In this document: in pieces, positions 31,889-41,430 of the stretch
Position numbering within the stretch: position 1 is the first letter of the stretch
Layout of the letters: the number at the start of each line of letters is the position of its first letter
Origin: Oscillospiraceae bacterium
GTDB taxonomy: Bacteria > Bacillota > Clostridia > Oscillospirales > UBA929
Length of the DNA stretch: 64,000 bases
NCBI GenBank assembly: GCA_009782215.1
Contig: WRKO01000007.1
Span: 26,880 to 90,879, forward strand
Direction of reading: 5' to 3'
Position numbers and translations under genes: made by a program
The notes under the pieces: generated by a model
The model's database searches: none
Seen by the model: the letters and a program-made list of their open reading frames with translations, nothing else
What the model was told of the DNA's origin: nothing

Positions 31889-33721
31889 TCAGTTCCAATC
31901 CTTATGAATCAGTTTCTGCCGTATGACCACAAGAGTGCCTTCGCCCGGGGCGGACTCTACGCTTACACCGTATCCTTCGCCGAATACCAGCTTGATTCGC
32001 CTGTCTACATTGCACAGGCCGATATGGCTGTTTTCTTGAATATGGCTCTGCTTCAGGCGTCCCTGAAGCGCTTCTAGGGTATCGGCTGCGATTCCCGCGC
32101 CATTGTCACGGATTAAAATAAGCAGAGCCTTATCCTCCACTCGCGCTTCCAGCGAAACAATTTTTTCATCCCCCGTGTCTCCGGTCAGTCCATGCTTGAA
32201 GCAATTTTCCAGCACGGGCTGGATAACGAACTTCACCGTGCGGTACTCGGTCAGCGCCTCATCAATATCCCAATCGACGCGGAAGAGCTCATTATTACGG
32301 ATATGCTCAATCTCCATATATTTGGCCGCCTGCCGCAGTTCATAAGAGAGGGGGACGATGTAATCGGTTGTGTTGAGGTTTGATTTTAGTATCTCGGAGA
32401 GGAGGGAAATGACCCGGATGGCGTTGGTGTCCCTCTTCATCTGATTCAAAATATCCAGATTGGCGATTTGCAGGGTATTTAGAATGAAATGAGGGTTTAT
32501 TTGATTTTGCAGGGCAATGGCTTGGGCTTTTTTAAGCTCGGTCAGCTTCTCTGCCAGCTCATGCTCAATGTGTCGGCTGTGGGTGGTCATTCCCGCGATG
32601 CTTTCGGCGATATAATGGCCTTCGTCCTCTCCCTTAGGCTTTCCTGAACCGCCGATATAGGAAAAGAAACGGATGGTACTTTGGTATGTTTGGAGAGATA
32701 TGACAAAAGCCAGAACAAATGCCGCGAGTAGGCCAATCACACTGCTCCACAGCGCAAACGCGAGAAAATCACCTTGGAAGGCAGCTATATCAGCCGCGTC
32801 AACGGCGGAAACAACCCAATAATCACCGCCTGCCGACCATGTGGACGTGATAACCACCCCGTCGGCATAAGAGGCGGTGCTTGCCGATTGGGACGCGCCG
32901 GCAAAGGCGCCTCCGTATAACGCGTGCTCCTGAATGTTTGTGTTGAGCAGGGAAGGGTCTGTGGCGTAAAATACCCGCCCTGAGGCGTCCGCCATGCACA
33001 CGGTTTCGGGTGATTGCTCGAACTCTTGATTGACATAGGAGGCGAACAACTCATAATTTATGTTGAACGCAGCCACGCCGAGAGGGTCGTCCGTTTCGCC
33101 GATTTCCCTTATCAGCGTAATCACCTGACTGGTGTCGGCGCCGGTTTTGATTTCTCGGACGGCAAAGGTATGGTTTTGGCGGTAAACATCCATAAATGAG
33201 GCGTCAAAGAAGCTGTGGAGAGGACGAAAATCCGTCCAAGACAATACATAGCCGTTCTTTGCGCAATACACATAGCTTGAGTCCATCGCCGGGGAGAGTA
33301 CGGTTCCCTTGAATAAGTCGTCGATAACCCGGGTTACGTCCGACCTCAGCAGCCTGTTACCGCTTTCTGGATTAGCCTCCGTCGCCGGCTGCGCATGGGA
33401 ATCGGGAAGGGCGGACACTGGCGCGTTGAGCAGTTTTTCAAAGTTTGGCGCGTTTTCAATCAGGTAGAAAACCTGATTGACGCCGTTGAAAACATAATCA
33501 ACAAAGCCGCTCGTCTTATACAGGCTATGCTCCTGATACTGCGAAAGGGCGTCTCTCAGATACATCGCATACAGATTATAGGAAACCGCCCCGTATGCGG
33601 CGAAAGCCACCAGCACGGGGGCAACCGCTCCGGCGAAATATTTCAGAAAGGAACTGCGGAAGTGCCGGTTCTTCAGGAGGGCATACAGCAGCTTGAATTT
33701 ACGATTCATCGTCTTCATCAC
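31889..33721 (-). CDS. YesM-type sensor histidine kinase
   Basis: The 610-residue protein has an N-terminal membrane helix (about 25-50), a large extracytoplasmic sensor (about 50-300) of dCache type, a second membrane helix (about 310-335), and a cytoplasmic kinase with the His-kinase box QINPHFILNTLQ and ATP-binding motifs ENCFKHGL and IRDNGAGI. This is the YesM/LytS-like class that pairs with YesN-type regulators to sense extracellular carbohydrate. It starts with GTG (33721) or the adjacent ATG (33718) and overlaps the regulator gene by 20-23 bases, so the pair is co-translated. Confidence 0.92.
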   Translation of the reverse strand: MMKTMNRKFKLLYALLKNRHFRSSFLKYFAGAVAPVLVAFAAYGAVSYNLYAMYLRDALSQYQEHSLYKTSGFVDYVFNGVNQVFYLIENAPNFEKLLNAPVSALPDSHAQPATEANPESGNRLLRSDVTRVIDDLFKGTVLSPAMDSSYVYCAKNGYVLSWTDFRPLHSFFDASFMDVYRQNHTFAVREIKTGADTSQVITLIREIGETDDPLGVAAFNINYELFASYVNQEFEQSPETVCMADASGRVFYATDPSLLNTNIQEHALYGGAFAGASQSASTASYADGVVITSTWSAGGDYWVVSAVDAADIAAFQGDFLAFALWSSVIGLLAAFVLAFVISLQTYQSTIRFFSYIGGSGKPKGEDEGHYIAESIAGMTTHSRHIEHELAEKLTELKKAQAIALQNQINPHFILNTLQIANLDILNQMKRDTNAIRVISLLSEILKSNLNTTDYIVPLSYELRQAAKYMEIEHIRNNELFRVDWDIDEALTEYRTVKFVIQPVLENCFKHGLTGDTGDEKIVSLEARVEDKALLILIRDNGAGIAADTLEALQGRLKQSHIQENSHIGLCNVDRRIKLVFGEGYGVSVESAPGEGTLVVIRQKLIHKDWN

Positions 33722-34478
33722 GAACTTTCAATACCTCGTTCCGATACTCCACAGGGGTACGCCCGGTGTGCTGGCGGAAACGCTTATAAAAATTCTGCTT
33801 GCTGAAATACCCTACTTTGGTGCAAATCTCGAAGATGCGGTAGCGGGGATTCCGCAAGTATTCAATCGCCTTCTCCATTCTGCGCTCGGCCAGATAGTCG
33901 GCAAAATGCACCCCTGTGTGGCGTTTGAAAAACCGGCTGAAGTATGCCGAATTCATAGAAACCAAATCTGCCACACTCTCTAGGGTGATGTCTTCACCCA
34001 CATGCTTCTCAATGTGTCGCCGCACCAGCGCAATCCGATAGTCGCCTATCTCCTCCTCGTGGGCGGCGGAGGGTTTTGACGCGGTGTCCGCGGCGTTTTT
34101 TGCGTCCAGCATTCGCTTCAGACGGGCAAAACAAGTGGCGACACTCTCGTGCGTTACAGGCTTTAGCAGATAGTCGTACGCGCTGATCCGCAGGGCTGTC
34201 TGGGCATATTCAAAGTCGCTGTGCGCGCTGAGGATGACAACAGCGATGTGAGGGTGTATTTTCTGCGCTTCCGCAGCCAACTCCAAGCCGGATTCCCCGC
34301 TTCCCAACTGGATGTCCGCAAGCAGGACGTCAACGGGCCGCTCGCGCAGATACGCCAGCGCGGCGTCTGTGTCGGCAAAGCTGTCTTTTAAGTCGAAGCC
34401 CATGTCGCTCCAGCGGAAGACGCTCCCCAGCAACTCCCGTATATAGGACTCGTCGTCAACAATAACCAAAGAATACAC
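33699..34478 (-). CDS. YesN-type response regulator with AraC DNA-binding domain
   Basis: The 259-residue protein has a receiver domain (VIVDDESYIRELLG; phosphorylated Asp in VDVLLADIQLG) and a C-terminal AraC double helix-turn-helix (ITLESVADLVSMNSAYFSRF and IFEICTKVGYFSKQNFYKRF). The GTG at 34478 is chosen because AAGGAGG is eight bases upstream and the receiver then begins at its usual first strand. It is divergent from the sugar ABC operon. It is the most likely activator acting through the 27-bp motif found in three places of this locus. Confidence 0.92.
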   Translation of the reverse strand: MYSLVIVDDESYIRELLGSVFRWSDMGFDLKDSFADTDAALAYLRERPVDVLLADIQLGSGESGLELAAEAQKIHPHIAVVILSAHSDFEYAQTALRISAYDYLLKPVTHESVATCFARLKRMLDAKNAADTASKPSAAHEEEIGDYRIALVRRHIEKHVGEDITLESVADLVSMNSAYFSRFFKRHTGVHFADYLAERRMEKAIEYLRNPRYRIFEICTKVGYFSKQNFYKRFRQHTGRTPVEYRNEVLKVRDEDDES

Positions 34479-34553
34479 CGTCGCCACCTCCTTATAGCCT
34501 CCCATCTTAACTATAAGTCTTCTGGTTGCCGTTGGCAAGGAATAATTGCCGAA

Positions 34554-34580
34554 AAGTATAAAAAAGGAACTAAAGGTAAA
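34554..34580 (+). promoter_or_regulatory. 27-bp motif, site A, upstream of the ABC operon
   Basis: The site aligns without gaps with sites at 45065 and 45187; 19 of 27 positions are identical in all three. Two GTA-containing half-elements lie 20 bases apart, close to two helical turns, as expected for an AraC-type dimer. It ends 10 bases before the -35 box of the ABC operon promoter. Confidence 0.7.
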
Positions 34581-34590
34581 GGGACAGACA

Positions 34591-34620
34591 TTTACATGGA
34601 GTCCAAAATCCTGTTATAAT
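34591..34620 (+). promoter_or_regulatory. Promoter of the sugar ABC transporter operon
   Basis: TTTACA (34591-34596) and a perfect TATAAT (34615-34620) are spaced by 18 bases. The imperfect -35 with an adjacent upstream operator fits an activator-dependent promoter. Confidence 0.65.
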
Positions 34621-34690
34621 TTACGAGCAGAGTGTCTGTAGCCTTTCATCTATTGTTCGATTTGTCTGATATAATCAAGGCGGTGAGCAT

Positions 34691-35644
34691 ATGGCGCAAA
34701 AACAAGAACTCCTCGGCATTCCGGCTCGGCCAAAAAGCCCCTTCTGGAAACAGAAAGGATTCCATCTTTTTTTAATGCTTCTGCCCTTTGTTTTCCTAAT
34801 CTTCCTCCTTAACTATCTGCCGCTGTACAGTTGGAGACTCGCCTTCTACGATTTCAAGTGGGGACGCCCGGACGAGCTAAACACCTTTGTGGGGCTGGAT
34901 GTGTTCCGCAGCCTAATCAACAACCAGTATCAATTCGAGGAGCTGATGCAGGCGCTTAAAAACACCTTCGGCATGAGCGGTCTCCATGTCCTCACCCTGC
35001 CTCTGCCCATGTTTTTCGCAATCTTCCTCCATGAGCTGCGCGGCCCTTTCCGCAAAACGGTTCAGACGCTCACCACCATCCCCAACTTCATAAGCTGGGT
35101 TTTGGTATTCTCGGTAGCCTGCGCGGCGTTTACGGTAGACGACGGCTTTGTCAACCGAATGCTGATTCATTTCGGAATCCGGGACACCGGCATAGCTTTC
35201 CTTCAATCAGAAAACAATGTCTGGATGACGATGATTGCTTGGAATCTTTGGAAAACCATGGGCTGGAGCGCCATCATGTATTTCGCTTCCATGACCAATA
35301 TTGACCCCGAACTCTATGACGCCGCCAATGTTGACGGCGCCGGGCGCTGGGCGCGTATCCGTCACATTACCATACCCTGTTTGATTCCCACCCTCTTCGT
35401 CCTTCTCGTCCTCAATATCGCAAATTTTGTAAACTGGGGATTGGAGCAGCCGTTGGTCTTTATGAACCAAATGAACAAACCCCACATTCAGACACTGGAC
35501 GTCTTTCTGGTGACTCAGGGAATTACGGGGCGCAACCCGGCCACGGCTATGGCCGTCGGTATCCTCAAAACCTTTGTGTGCCTTGTGCTGGTCTTTGGGG
35601 CAAACAAACTTTCAAAGGTTGTCCGTAAAGAGTCGGTATTTTAA
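34691..35644 (+). CDS. Sugar ABC transporter permease (LplB-type)
   Basis: The 317-residue protein has six predicted membrane helices and the cytoplasmic coupling loop (EAA motif) ELYDAANVDGAGRWARIRHI. It belongs to the carbohydrate-uptake type I permeases found next to YesM/YesN regulators. It pairs with the next permease and the lipoprotein; the ATPase is not encoded here, which is usual because a shared MsmK/MsiK-like ATPase elsewhere can serve several importers. A weak GGTGAG ribosome site precedes the ATG. Confidence 0.93.
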   Translation: MAQKQELLGIPARPKSPFWKQKGFHLFLMLLPFVFLIFLLNYLPLYSWRLAFYDFKWGRPDELNTFVGLDVFRSLINNQYQFEELMQALKNTFGMSGLHVLTLPLPMFFAIFLHELRGPFRKTVQTLTTIPNFISWVLVFSVACAAFTVDDGFVNRMLIHFGIRDTGIAFLQSENNVWMTMIAWNLWKTMGWSAIMYFASMTNIDPELYDAANVDGAGRWARIRHITIPCLIPTLFVLLVLNIANFVNWGLEQPLVFMNQMNKPHIQTLDVFLVTQGITGRNPATAMAVGILKTFVCLVLVFGANKLSKVVRKESVF

Positions 35645-35662
35645 GGAAGGGGGAATCGCCGC

Positions 35663-36544
35663 ATGTTAAAGCAAAAGATGGCGGCAAAGGATGCTGCTTT
35701 CTACAGCGTGTCTTATTTGATATTCGGGCTGTTCACCCTGCTGTGTATATTCCCCTTCTATTACATATTCATCAACTCCATCAGCGGAAACGACCTCTCC
35801 CGCTTCGGGCAGATTCTCTTCTACCCCAAAGATATTCACTTCGGCAATTACATAGAAATCCTCAAGCTGCGCGGTCTGGGGCAGGCCGCGTGGGTCTCGG
35901 TAGCACGCACCGTCGTCGGCACTGTGAGTTGCGTACTCTGCACCGCGTTTGTGGCGTTCATTCTCAGCCGTAAGGAGCTGATGTTCCGCAAAGCACTTTA
36001 CCGCTACTTCATCGTCACCATGTACCTCAACGTGGGCATCATCGCGTGGTATATCAACATGAACATGCTCGGTCTGACCAACAACTTCTTGGCCTATGTC
36101 ATCGGCGTGGTCAATCCCTTCAATCTGGTTCTAGCGAAAACCTTCATTGAAAGCCTCCCTACCCCGGTTTTTGAGTCGGCCGAAATCGACGGCGCGGGAA
36201 CGATGACGGTGTTCGTCAGGCTGATTATCCCCCTCTCCAAGCCCATCCTCGCCACCACGGCGGTTTTCACTGCGGTCAACCAATGGAACGCGTTTATGGA
36301 CACCTACATCCTGATGACCGATTCCAAGCTCTATACCCTCCAATACATGCTTTATGAGTTCTTAAACAAAAACAAGTTCCCCCCCATAGATACCAGCGGC
36401 ATCTTTGACCCCAGCAGGGTGATGACCTCCACTTCAATGAAGATGACCATATCCATGGTGGTTGTGCTGCCCATACTTTTCGTGTACCCGTTTTTCCAGC
36501 GGTATTTCGTCAAAGGCATCTTGTTAGGCGCAGTGAAGGGATAA
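35663..36544 (+). CDS. Sugar ABC transporter permease (LplC/YtcP-type)
   Basis: The 293-residue protein has six predicted helices and an EAA loop PVFESAEIDGAGTMTVFVRL. The C-terminal FFQRYFVKGILLGAVKG is characteristic of the LplC/YtcP group. It follows the first permease by 18 bases, with AAGGAAGGGGG before the ATG, and forms the other half of the membrane channel. Confidence 0.93.
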   Translation: MLKQKMAAKDAAFYSVSYLIFGLFTLLCIFPFYYIFINSISGNDLSRFGQILFYPKDIHFGNYIEILKLRGLGQAAWVSVARTVVGTVSCVLCTAFVAFILSRKELMFRKALYRYFIVTMYLNVGIIAWYINMNMLGLTNNFLAYVIGVVNPFNLVLAKTFIESLPTPVFESAEIDGAGTMTVFVRLIIPLSKPILATTAVFTAVNQWNAFMDTYILMTDSKLYTLQYMLYEFLNKNKFPPIDTSGIFDPSRVMTSTSMKMTISMVVVLPILFVYPFFQRYFVKGILLGAVKG

Positions 36545-36584
36545 CGCCCTTTACGATAAAAACCAAAATATAGGAGGTAGCCCC

Positions 36585-38351
36585 ATGAAAAAGACACTGT
36601 CCTTCATTCTCGCGGCTCTGATGTTGCTTGCCCTAGCCGCCGGATGCGCATCCGACTCTCCGTCCGGTAACGGCGGCGGAAACACCGACCCCAGCACCGA
36701 CCCCGGCGGCTCCAACACTGACCCCAATACCAACGGCGGCACTAGCGACCCCGCAGACGAACTGGTGACCCTGCAGCTCTTCTCCATGGCCAGCAACGAT
36801 TCCGGCCTGCAAGACCGCTCCTACTGGGCTGAAATTCTCAAAGAAGATTTGAACATTCAGTTGGAGATGCTGCCCGCCGGCGATGACGCCGCCGACAAAC
36901 TCCTTGCCCTCATGGCTTCGGGAAGCCTTCCCGACATCGTTGTCTTCAAAGACGACCTGACCTATCTCACCGACGCCATCGAAGCCAATTTCCTCATCAA
37001 CTTGGACGAGCATCTGGATAAACTTCCCAATGTCACCGCCAATGCCGACGGCGCCCTTCAGTTTATCCGCGATTTCGCCTCCAGAGATACCGGCAATGCC
37101 TACGCCGTCCCGCTGGGCGTGAGCAACCAATACAACAAAATGGGCAGCGTTGTCGGCCCCTATGTGCGCTGGGATTTGTACAAAGAGCTGAACAGCCCCA
37201 AACTGGCGGATATTGAAGACTACATCCCCCTTCTCAAGCAGATGGTCGACCTAGAACCCACCACCCCCGAAGGACAGAGAACCTACGGCATCTCCCTCTT
37301 CAGCGACTGGGATGGAGTTGTTCCGTGGCAAGTGCGCATCCTCTGCGAAATGTACGGCGTGACCCAAGATGGTTTGGCTTCTATTGAGTACAACGTCAAC
37401 ACCGGAACCCTCACCTCGATTTTTGATGATTCCAGCTACTTCAAGCGCATCCTGAAGTTCCTTTTCGATGCCAATCAGGAGGGCATCCTCGACCCCGATA
37501 TCGTCACCAACTCTTGGGGTGACTACTGGGATAAAGCCAGCGCCGGGCGGATGATGTTCTCCTACTTCGACTGGACTGTGGGTACCTACGATACCACCGA
37601 GAAGAAGGAAGCGGGCAACACGTACAAAGGCGTCTTCTTTGACAACCAGAGAAAAATCATCAACGCGCCCCCATACGTGGGCGGCGACGGCGGAAGCTGG
37701 TGGATTGCCGTCAGCTCCTCCACGCAAAATCTAGATAAAGCTCTTGCCTATGTGAACTATATGTTTGACCACGACGGCCTGTGGAGACTGGCTTGGGGTG
37801 AGCAGGGCATCGCTTGGGATCTCGGCTCCGACGGCAAACCCTACCGTACCCCCCTTGGCTGGGAGATGAGAAACGATAGCCTGCCTTTCGCCAATGGCGG
37901 CCTAATTGCTGAAGGCATCAATATCCCCGCCACCCGCGGCCTGACTTGGTCTACCATTCATCCGAAATTCGGCGCCCGTATGGATGAGCTTGACTGGACT
38001 CGCGGCTCCGGCGCTCCTGAGGAATTCGCCGTTGACGTGGAATGGCGGACGGTTATGAACGCCCTCGACGACATTGATTACGGTTACAAGAACGGTCTTA
38101 TCGCTGAAAAACCCTTTATCCTTCCTATGGCTCCGATGCCTGACGAGGTTAAAGCCATCGCCGACCAAGTTGAAGCCGAAAGCAAAGCGTATGTCTACAG
38201 AATCATCCTAGCCAACAACGAAGAGACCTTCAACAGCCTGTGGGACGAACTGGTGACCAGAACCGCCGGTATGGGCGTGGCAACTGTGGAAGACTGGGTG
38301 AGGGACAGCTTTAATACCGCCAAGAACCAAGGATCCCAATACGCAAGATAA
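36585..38351 (+). CDS. Extracellular sugar-binding lipoprotein (LplA-type)
   Basis: The 588-residue protein has a lipoprotein signal peptide with lipobox LAAGC (Cys21), then a Gly/Asn/Thr-rich linker, then a type 1 solute-binding domain of the long (about 550-residue) class that accompanies LplB/LplC permeases. Segments such as ASGSLPDIVVFKDD and SWWIAVSSSTQNLDKALAYVNYMFD are typical. It delivers an oligosaccharide to the permease pair. AGGAGG lies directly upstream. A stem-loop follows the gene. Confidence 0.93.
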   Translation: MKKTLSFILAALMLLALAAGCASDSPSGNGGGNTDPSTDPGGSNTDPNTNGGTSDPADELVTLQLFSMASNDSGLQDRSYWAEILKEDLNIQLEMLPAGDDAADKLLALMASGSLPDIVVFKDDLTYLTDAIEANFLINLDEHLDKLPNVTANADGALQFIRDFASRDTGNAYAVPLGVSNQYNKMGSVVGPYVRWDLYKELNSPKLADIEDYIPLLKQMVDLEPTTPEGQRTYGISLFSDWDGVVPWQVRILCEMYGVTQDGLASIEYNVNTGTLTSIFDDSSYFKRILKFLFDANQEGILDPDIVTNSWGDYWDKASAGRMMFSYFDWTVGTYDTTEKKEAGNTYKGVFFDNQRKIINAPPYVGGDGGSWWIAVSSSTQNLDKALAYVNYMFDHDGLWRLAWGEQGIAWDLGSDGKPYRTPLGWEMRNDSLPFANGGLIAEGINIPATRGLTWSTIHPKFGARMDELDWTRGSGAPEEFAVDVEWRTVMNALDDIDYGYKNGLIAEKPFILPMAPMPDEVKAIADQVEAESKAYVYRIILANNEETFNSLWDELVTRTAGMGVATVEDWVRDSFNTAKNQGSQYAR

Positions 38352-38378
38352 CCTTTTCAAAAACGATTAAACGGATTG

Positions 38379-38412
38379 TATCGGTTCTCCCTGTCTTATG
38401 GGAGAGCCGATA
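38379..38412 (+). promoter_or_regulatory. Intercistronic stem-loop between lipoprotein and beta-galactosidase genes
   Basis: A 13-base stem (TATCGGTTCTCCC with GGGAGAGCCGATA, one G-U pair) surrounds an eight-base loop and has no T run. Such stem-loops after a binding-protein gene usually stabilise the upstream message and lower expression of downstream enzymes. It lies 20 bases before the beta-galactosidase start. Confidence 0.6.
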
Positions 38413-38432
38413 CCCTAAGAGGGGATGTCTTG

Positions 38433-41429
38433 ATGCTTAGACCGTGGAACGACCCTGCCGTAACCTCCATCCGCCGCACCCCGGATCACTCTCCTTGGGG
38501 AGCATATGAAAACCCAAAACAGGCGGCGGCACGGGAGCCATCCCGCTGGATACGGTCGTTGGACGGGCGTTATGCGTTCTCCCTTGTAAACAGTCCCGCC
38601 GCCGGCGGCGACTTTTACCGGACGGATTTTGACGATTCCGCCTTTGCTGAGATTGCCGTTCCCGGATGCTGGGAGCTACAAGGCTTTGGCACACCGATTT
38701 ACACCAATGTTCCCTACCCGTGGGCGCAAGACCATCAGCCGCCGCTGCCTCCCGAAGAAAACCCCACCGGCCTTTACCGCCGCTGGTTTGATGTAGCGAA
38801 CGACTTTTTAACCAGAGACGTTTTTCTGAGATTTGAGGGCGTAGAGACGGCTTTTCAGCTTTGGATCAATGGGGAGTTCGCAGGATACTCTGAGGACTCC
38901 AAGCTGCCCTGTGAATTTGAGATAGGTATATTTTTGAAGCCGGGGCGCAATTTGTTAGCAATTCAGGTCATGCGCTTTGCAACCTCTTCGTGGCTTGAGG
39001 ATCAGGATTATTGGCATATATCCGGCATTCATCGCAGCGTTTTCCTTATTGCCAAGCCAAAACTGCGTCTCCATGATTGGAAGATTACGGCACTGCCAAT
39101 CATGGCGGGGCAGGCGGGACACCTTGAGGTGGACATAACGATTAACCGCGTTCCCGGCTTTGCTGGCTGCCGGGTAAACGTATCTCTTTTAGACAGAGAC
39201 GGACGGATTGCGGGAGAAGGGGAAGCCCTAGTCGCCGCCCAAAATGCTTTTGCGCTGAAGGACGGCGTGATGGCCGGTATGGCGCGGGTGTCGTTCCCTG
39301 TTGAGAATGTAACCCTATGGACACCGGAAAACCCCACCCTGTATACGGCTGTCCTAACACTTTTGGACGCGGATAGGCGAGAGATAGACTTTGAGAGTTG
39401 CCGCGTCGGGTTTAAGTCGATTGAGATTCAAAACGGTGTGGTGCTGCTCAATGGGAAACGGCTGATTGTGCGGGGCGTTAACCGCCACGAACACGGCCCT
39501 GAAGGCCGAAGGGTTTCCCGGGAGCGAATGCGGGAGGAAATCCGGCAGATGAAGCGCCTCCACATCAACGCCGTACGCACCAGCCACTATCCAAGCTCAC
39601 CCGCTTTTTACGACCTGTGCGACGAACTGGGGTTGCTGGTTCTCTGTGAGTGCAACATCGAGACCCACGGGCTGGGCGCCCTCCTATCGACCGACCCGTC
39701 ATGGTCTTCCGCCTTTTTGGAGCGGGCGGTGCGGATGGCCTGTCAGTTTAAGAACCATGTCTCGATTTACGGATGGTCTTTGGGTAATGAAAGCGGTTAC
39801 GGAGCCAATCAGGCGGCGATGTACGGCTGGCTGAAGGAATACGACAAGACCCGCCTCTGCCAATATGAAAACGCCCTGCCGGGGCCAAATATTTCCGATG
39901 TGCGGGGGCTGATGTACGCCACGGAAAAGACCATTCTGTCCATGCTGACCGACCCGGAGGACACCCGGCCCGTAATCCTGATAGAGGTTCTCTACCAAAT
40001 TGCCAACAGCGGCGGCGGGGCGGCTCTTTTCCGGCACTTGACCGAGACGTATGCCCGCTTTCAAGGGGGCTTTGTATGGGATTGGATGGACAAAACCCTG
40101 CCCGCCAAAACGCCGGACGGCATCTCCTTTGACGGCTATGGCGGGAGCTTCGGCGAAGAGATTGTCAACGATGTACCCTATATGTGTTGTAACGGAATCC
40201 TTCTCCCCGACTTGATTTGGAAGCCCGTTGCCTATGAGCTTCGGGCTGTATACGCTCCCTTTCGGATAGAGCGGCGGGACGACGTCTCGACATGGAATAC
40301 CATTGCGGATTATACCAAATACGCAACGGTTAACCATTGCTTTACAGAGAACTCGAATTGTTTTGACGGGGAATGGATTCTAAAGGAAAACGGCTTGGAA
40401 ATTGCCCGGGGAGCTTTAGAGCTGCCGCATACGCCGCCCGGAGAGGAGCGGGAGTTTACCCTCTCGCCGCCTTATGAGAAGAAGCCGGGGTGTGAATACC
40501 ATCTGGACTTTGAGCTGCGGCGCAAAAACCCTGCGTGGTATGAAGAAAAGGGAGACCTGATTTCCGCCGCGCAATATCCGCTGCCGGGAGGCGTGTATGC
40601 GCCCAAAAAATTTCCCCCCGCGGACTTCAGGGTGGTATTTGACCGGGAGAAAGGCTTGCTGGAGGGACTGTATGTTGGCGGGAGCCGCCTGCTTTGGGGC
40701 GGAGAACCCCGTTTTGACAGGCCTGTTACCGGGCTGGATTGCCAAAAGGACTGGGGCTGGCATCATGAAACGGCTCCGCTGGCCGCAGCGAAGGCCACGC
40801 TGCTATCAGCTAAAACATTCCGCTCGGAAGACGAAGATCTTGTCGTTTTTGATTTTTCTATGGATGCAGACAAACCCTTGACGGTGCGTGTTGCCTACCG
40901 TTTAAGCGCTTCCGGCCTAGAGGTGGAATACAGCGCCGCGGTCGGAGGAGGCTGGCGCGCCCTTCCCCGCGCCGGTCTGCGCTTTATGGCAGACGAAAGC
41001 TTAACTGACATTACATTCTGCGGTTACGGGCCGGGGGAGTGCTATCCCGACCGAATGGAATCTGCCCGGCTGGGTGTCTACAAAACCACCGTGGCCGCCC
41101 GGCATTTCCCGTTTATCCCGCCTTCGGAGTCGGGAGGCGCCGAAGGGGTGCGCTGGCTGTCTTTGGGCGGCAAAAACGGGCCGGTCATCCGAGTGGACGG
41201 CGGCGCGCCCTTCCACTTTGACGCCCGGCACAACACCACCGAGGAACTTCGCGCCGCCCGGTATGACCACGAATTGAAGCCCCGGCCGGAAATCATTTTG
41301 CACCTAGATGCCGCCCACAGCCCTATTGGAAGCCATATGGCGTGGAGTACCGACACCGACAGCCGCGCGATGCTCGGAGACGGCATGTACGCCCACCGCT
41401 TTACCATCACAATTACAGGAGGGGAATAG
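38433..41429 (+). CDS. GH2 beta-galactosidase (LacZ-type)
   Basis: The 998-residue protein has the five-domain LacZ layout: sugar-binding domain with VPGCWELQGFGTPIYTNVPYP, Ig-like domain, TIM barrel from about residue 330 (VRGVNRHEHGP, AVRTSHYPSSPAFYDLCDE), and a C-terminal beta-galactosidase small-chain domain (FCGYGPGECYPDR). The acid/base glutamate is Glu453 in LGNESGYG, and the nucleophile position is Glu518 in ILIEVLYQIANSGGG. In E. coli LacZ the latter is followed by Tyr and reads CEYAHAMGNS, so the active-site Tyr is Val here. No signal peptide, so it acts inside the cell. The ATG at 38433 follows AGAGGGGAT; an upstream ATG at 38376 lies inside the stem-loop. Confidence 0.9.
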   Translation: MLRPWNDPAVTSIRRTPDHSPWGAYENPKQAAAREPSRWIRSLDGRYAFSLVNSPAAGGDFYRTDFDDSAFAEIAVPGCWELQGFGTPIYTNVPYPWAQDHQPPLPPEENPTGLYRRWFDVANDFLTRDVFLRFEGVETAFQLWINGEFAGYSEDSKLPCEFEIGIFLKPGRNLLAIQVMRFATSSWLEDQDYWHISGIHRSVFLIAKPKLRLHDWKITALPIMAGQAGHLEVDITINRVPGFAGCRVNVSLLDRDGRIAGEGEALVAAQNAFALKDGVMAGMARVSFPVENVTLWTPENPTLYTAVLTLLDADRREIDFESCRVGFKSIEIQNGVVLLNGKRLIVRGVNRHEHGPEGRRVSRERMREEIRQMKRLHINAVRTSHYPSSPAFYDLCDELGLLVLCECNIETHGLGALLSTDPSWSSAFLERAVRMACQFKNHVSIYGWSLGNESGYGANQAAMYGWLKEYDKTRLCQYENALPGPNISDVRGLMYATEKTILSMLTDPEDTRPVILIEVLYQIANSGGGAALFRHLTETYARFQGGFVWDWMDKTLPAKTPDGISFDGYGGSFGEEIVNDVPYMCCNGILLPDLIWKPVAYELRAVYAPFRIERRDDVSTWNTIADYTKYATVNHCFTENSNCFDGEWILKENGLEIARGALELPHTPPGEEREFTLSPPYEKKPGCEYHLDFELRRKNPAWYEEKGDLISAAQYPLPGGVYAPKKFPPADFRVVFDREKGLLEGLYVGGSRLLWGGEPRFDRPVTGLDCQKDWGWHHETAPLAAAKATLLSAKTFRSEDEDLVVFDFSMDADKPLTVRVAYRLSASGLEVEYSAAVGGGWRALPRAGLRFMADESLTDITFCGYGPGECYPDRMESARLGVYKTTVAARHFPFIPPSESGGAEGVRWLSLGGKNGPVIRVDGGAPFHFDARHNTTEELRAARYDHELKPRPEIILHLDAAHSPIGSHMAWSTDTDSRAMLGDGMYAHRFTITITGGE

Positions 41430-41430
41430 A

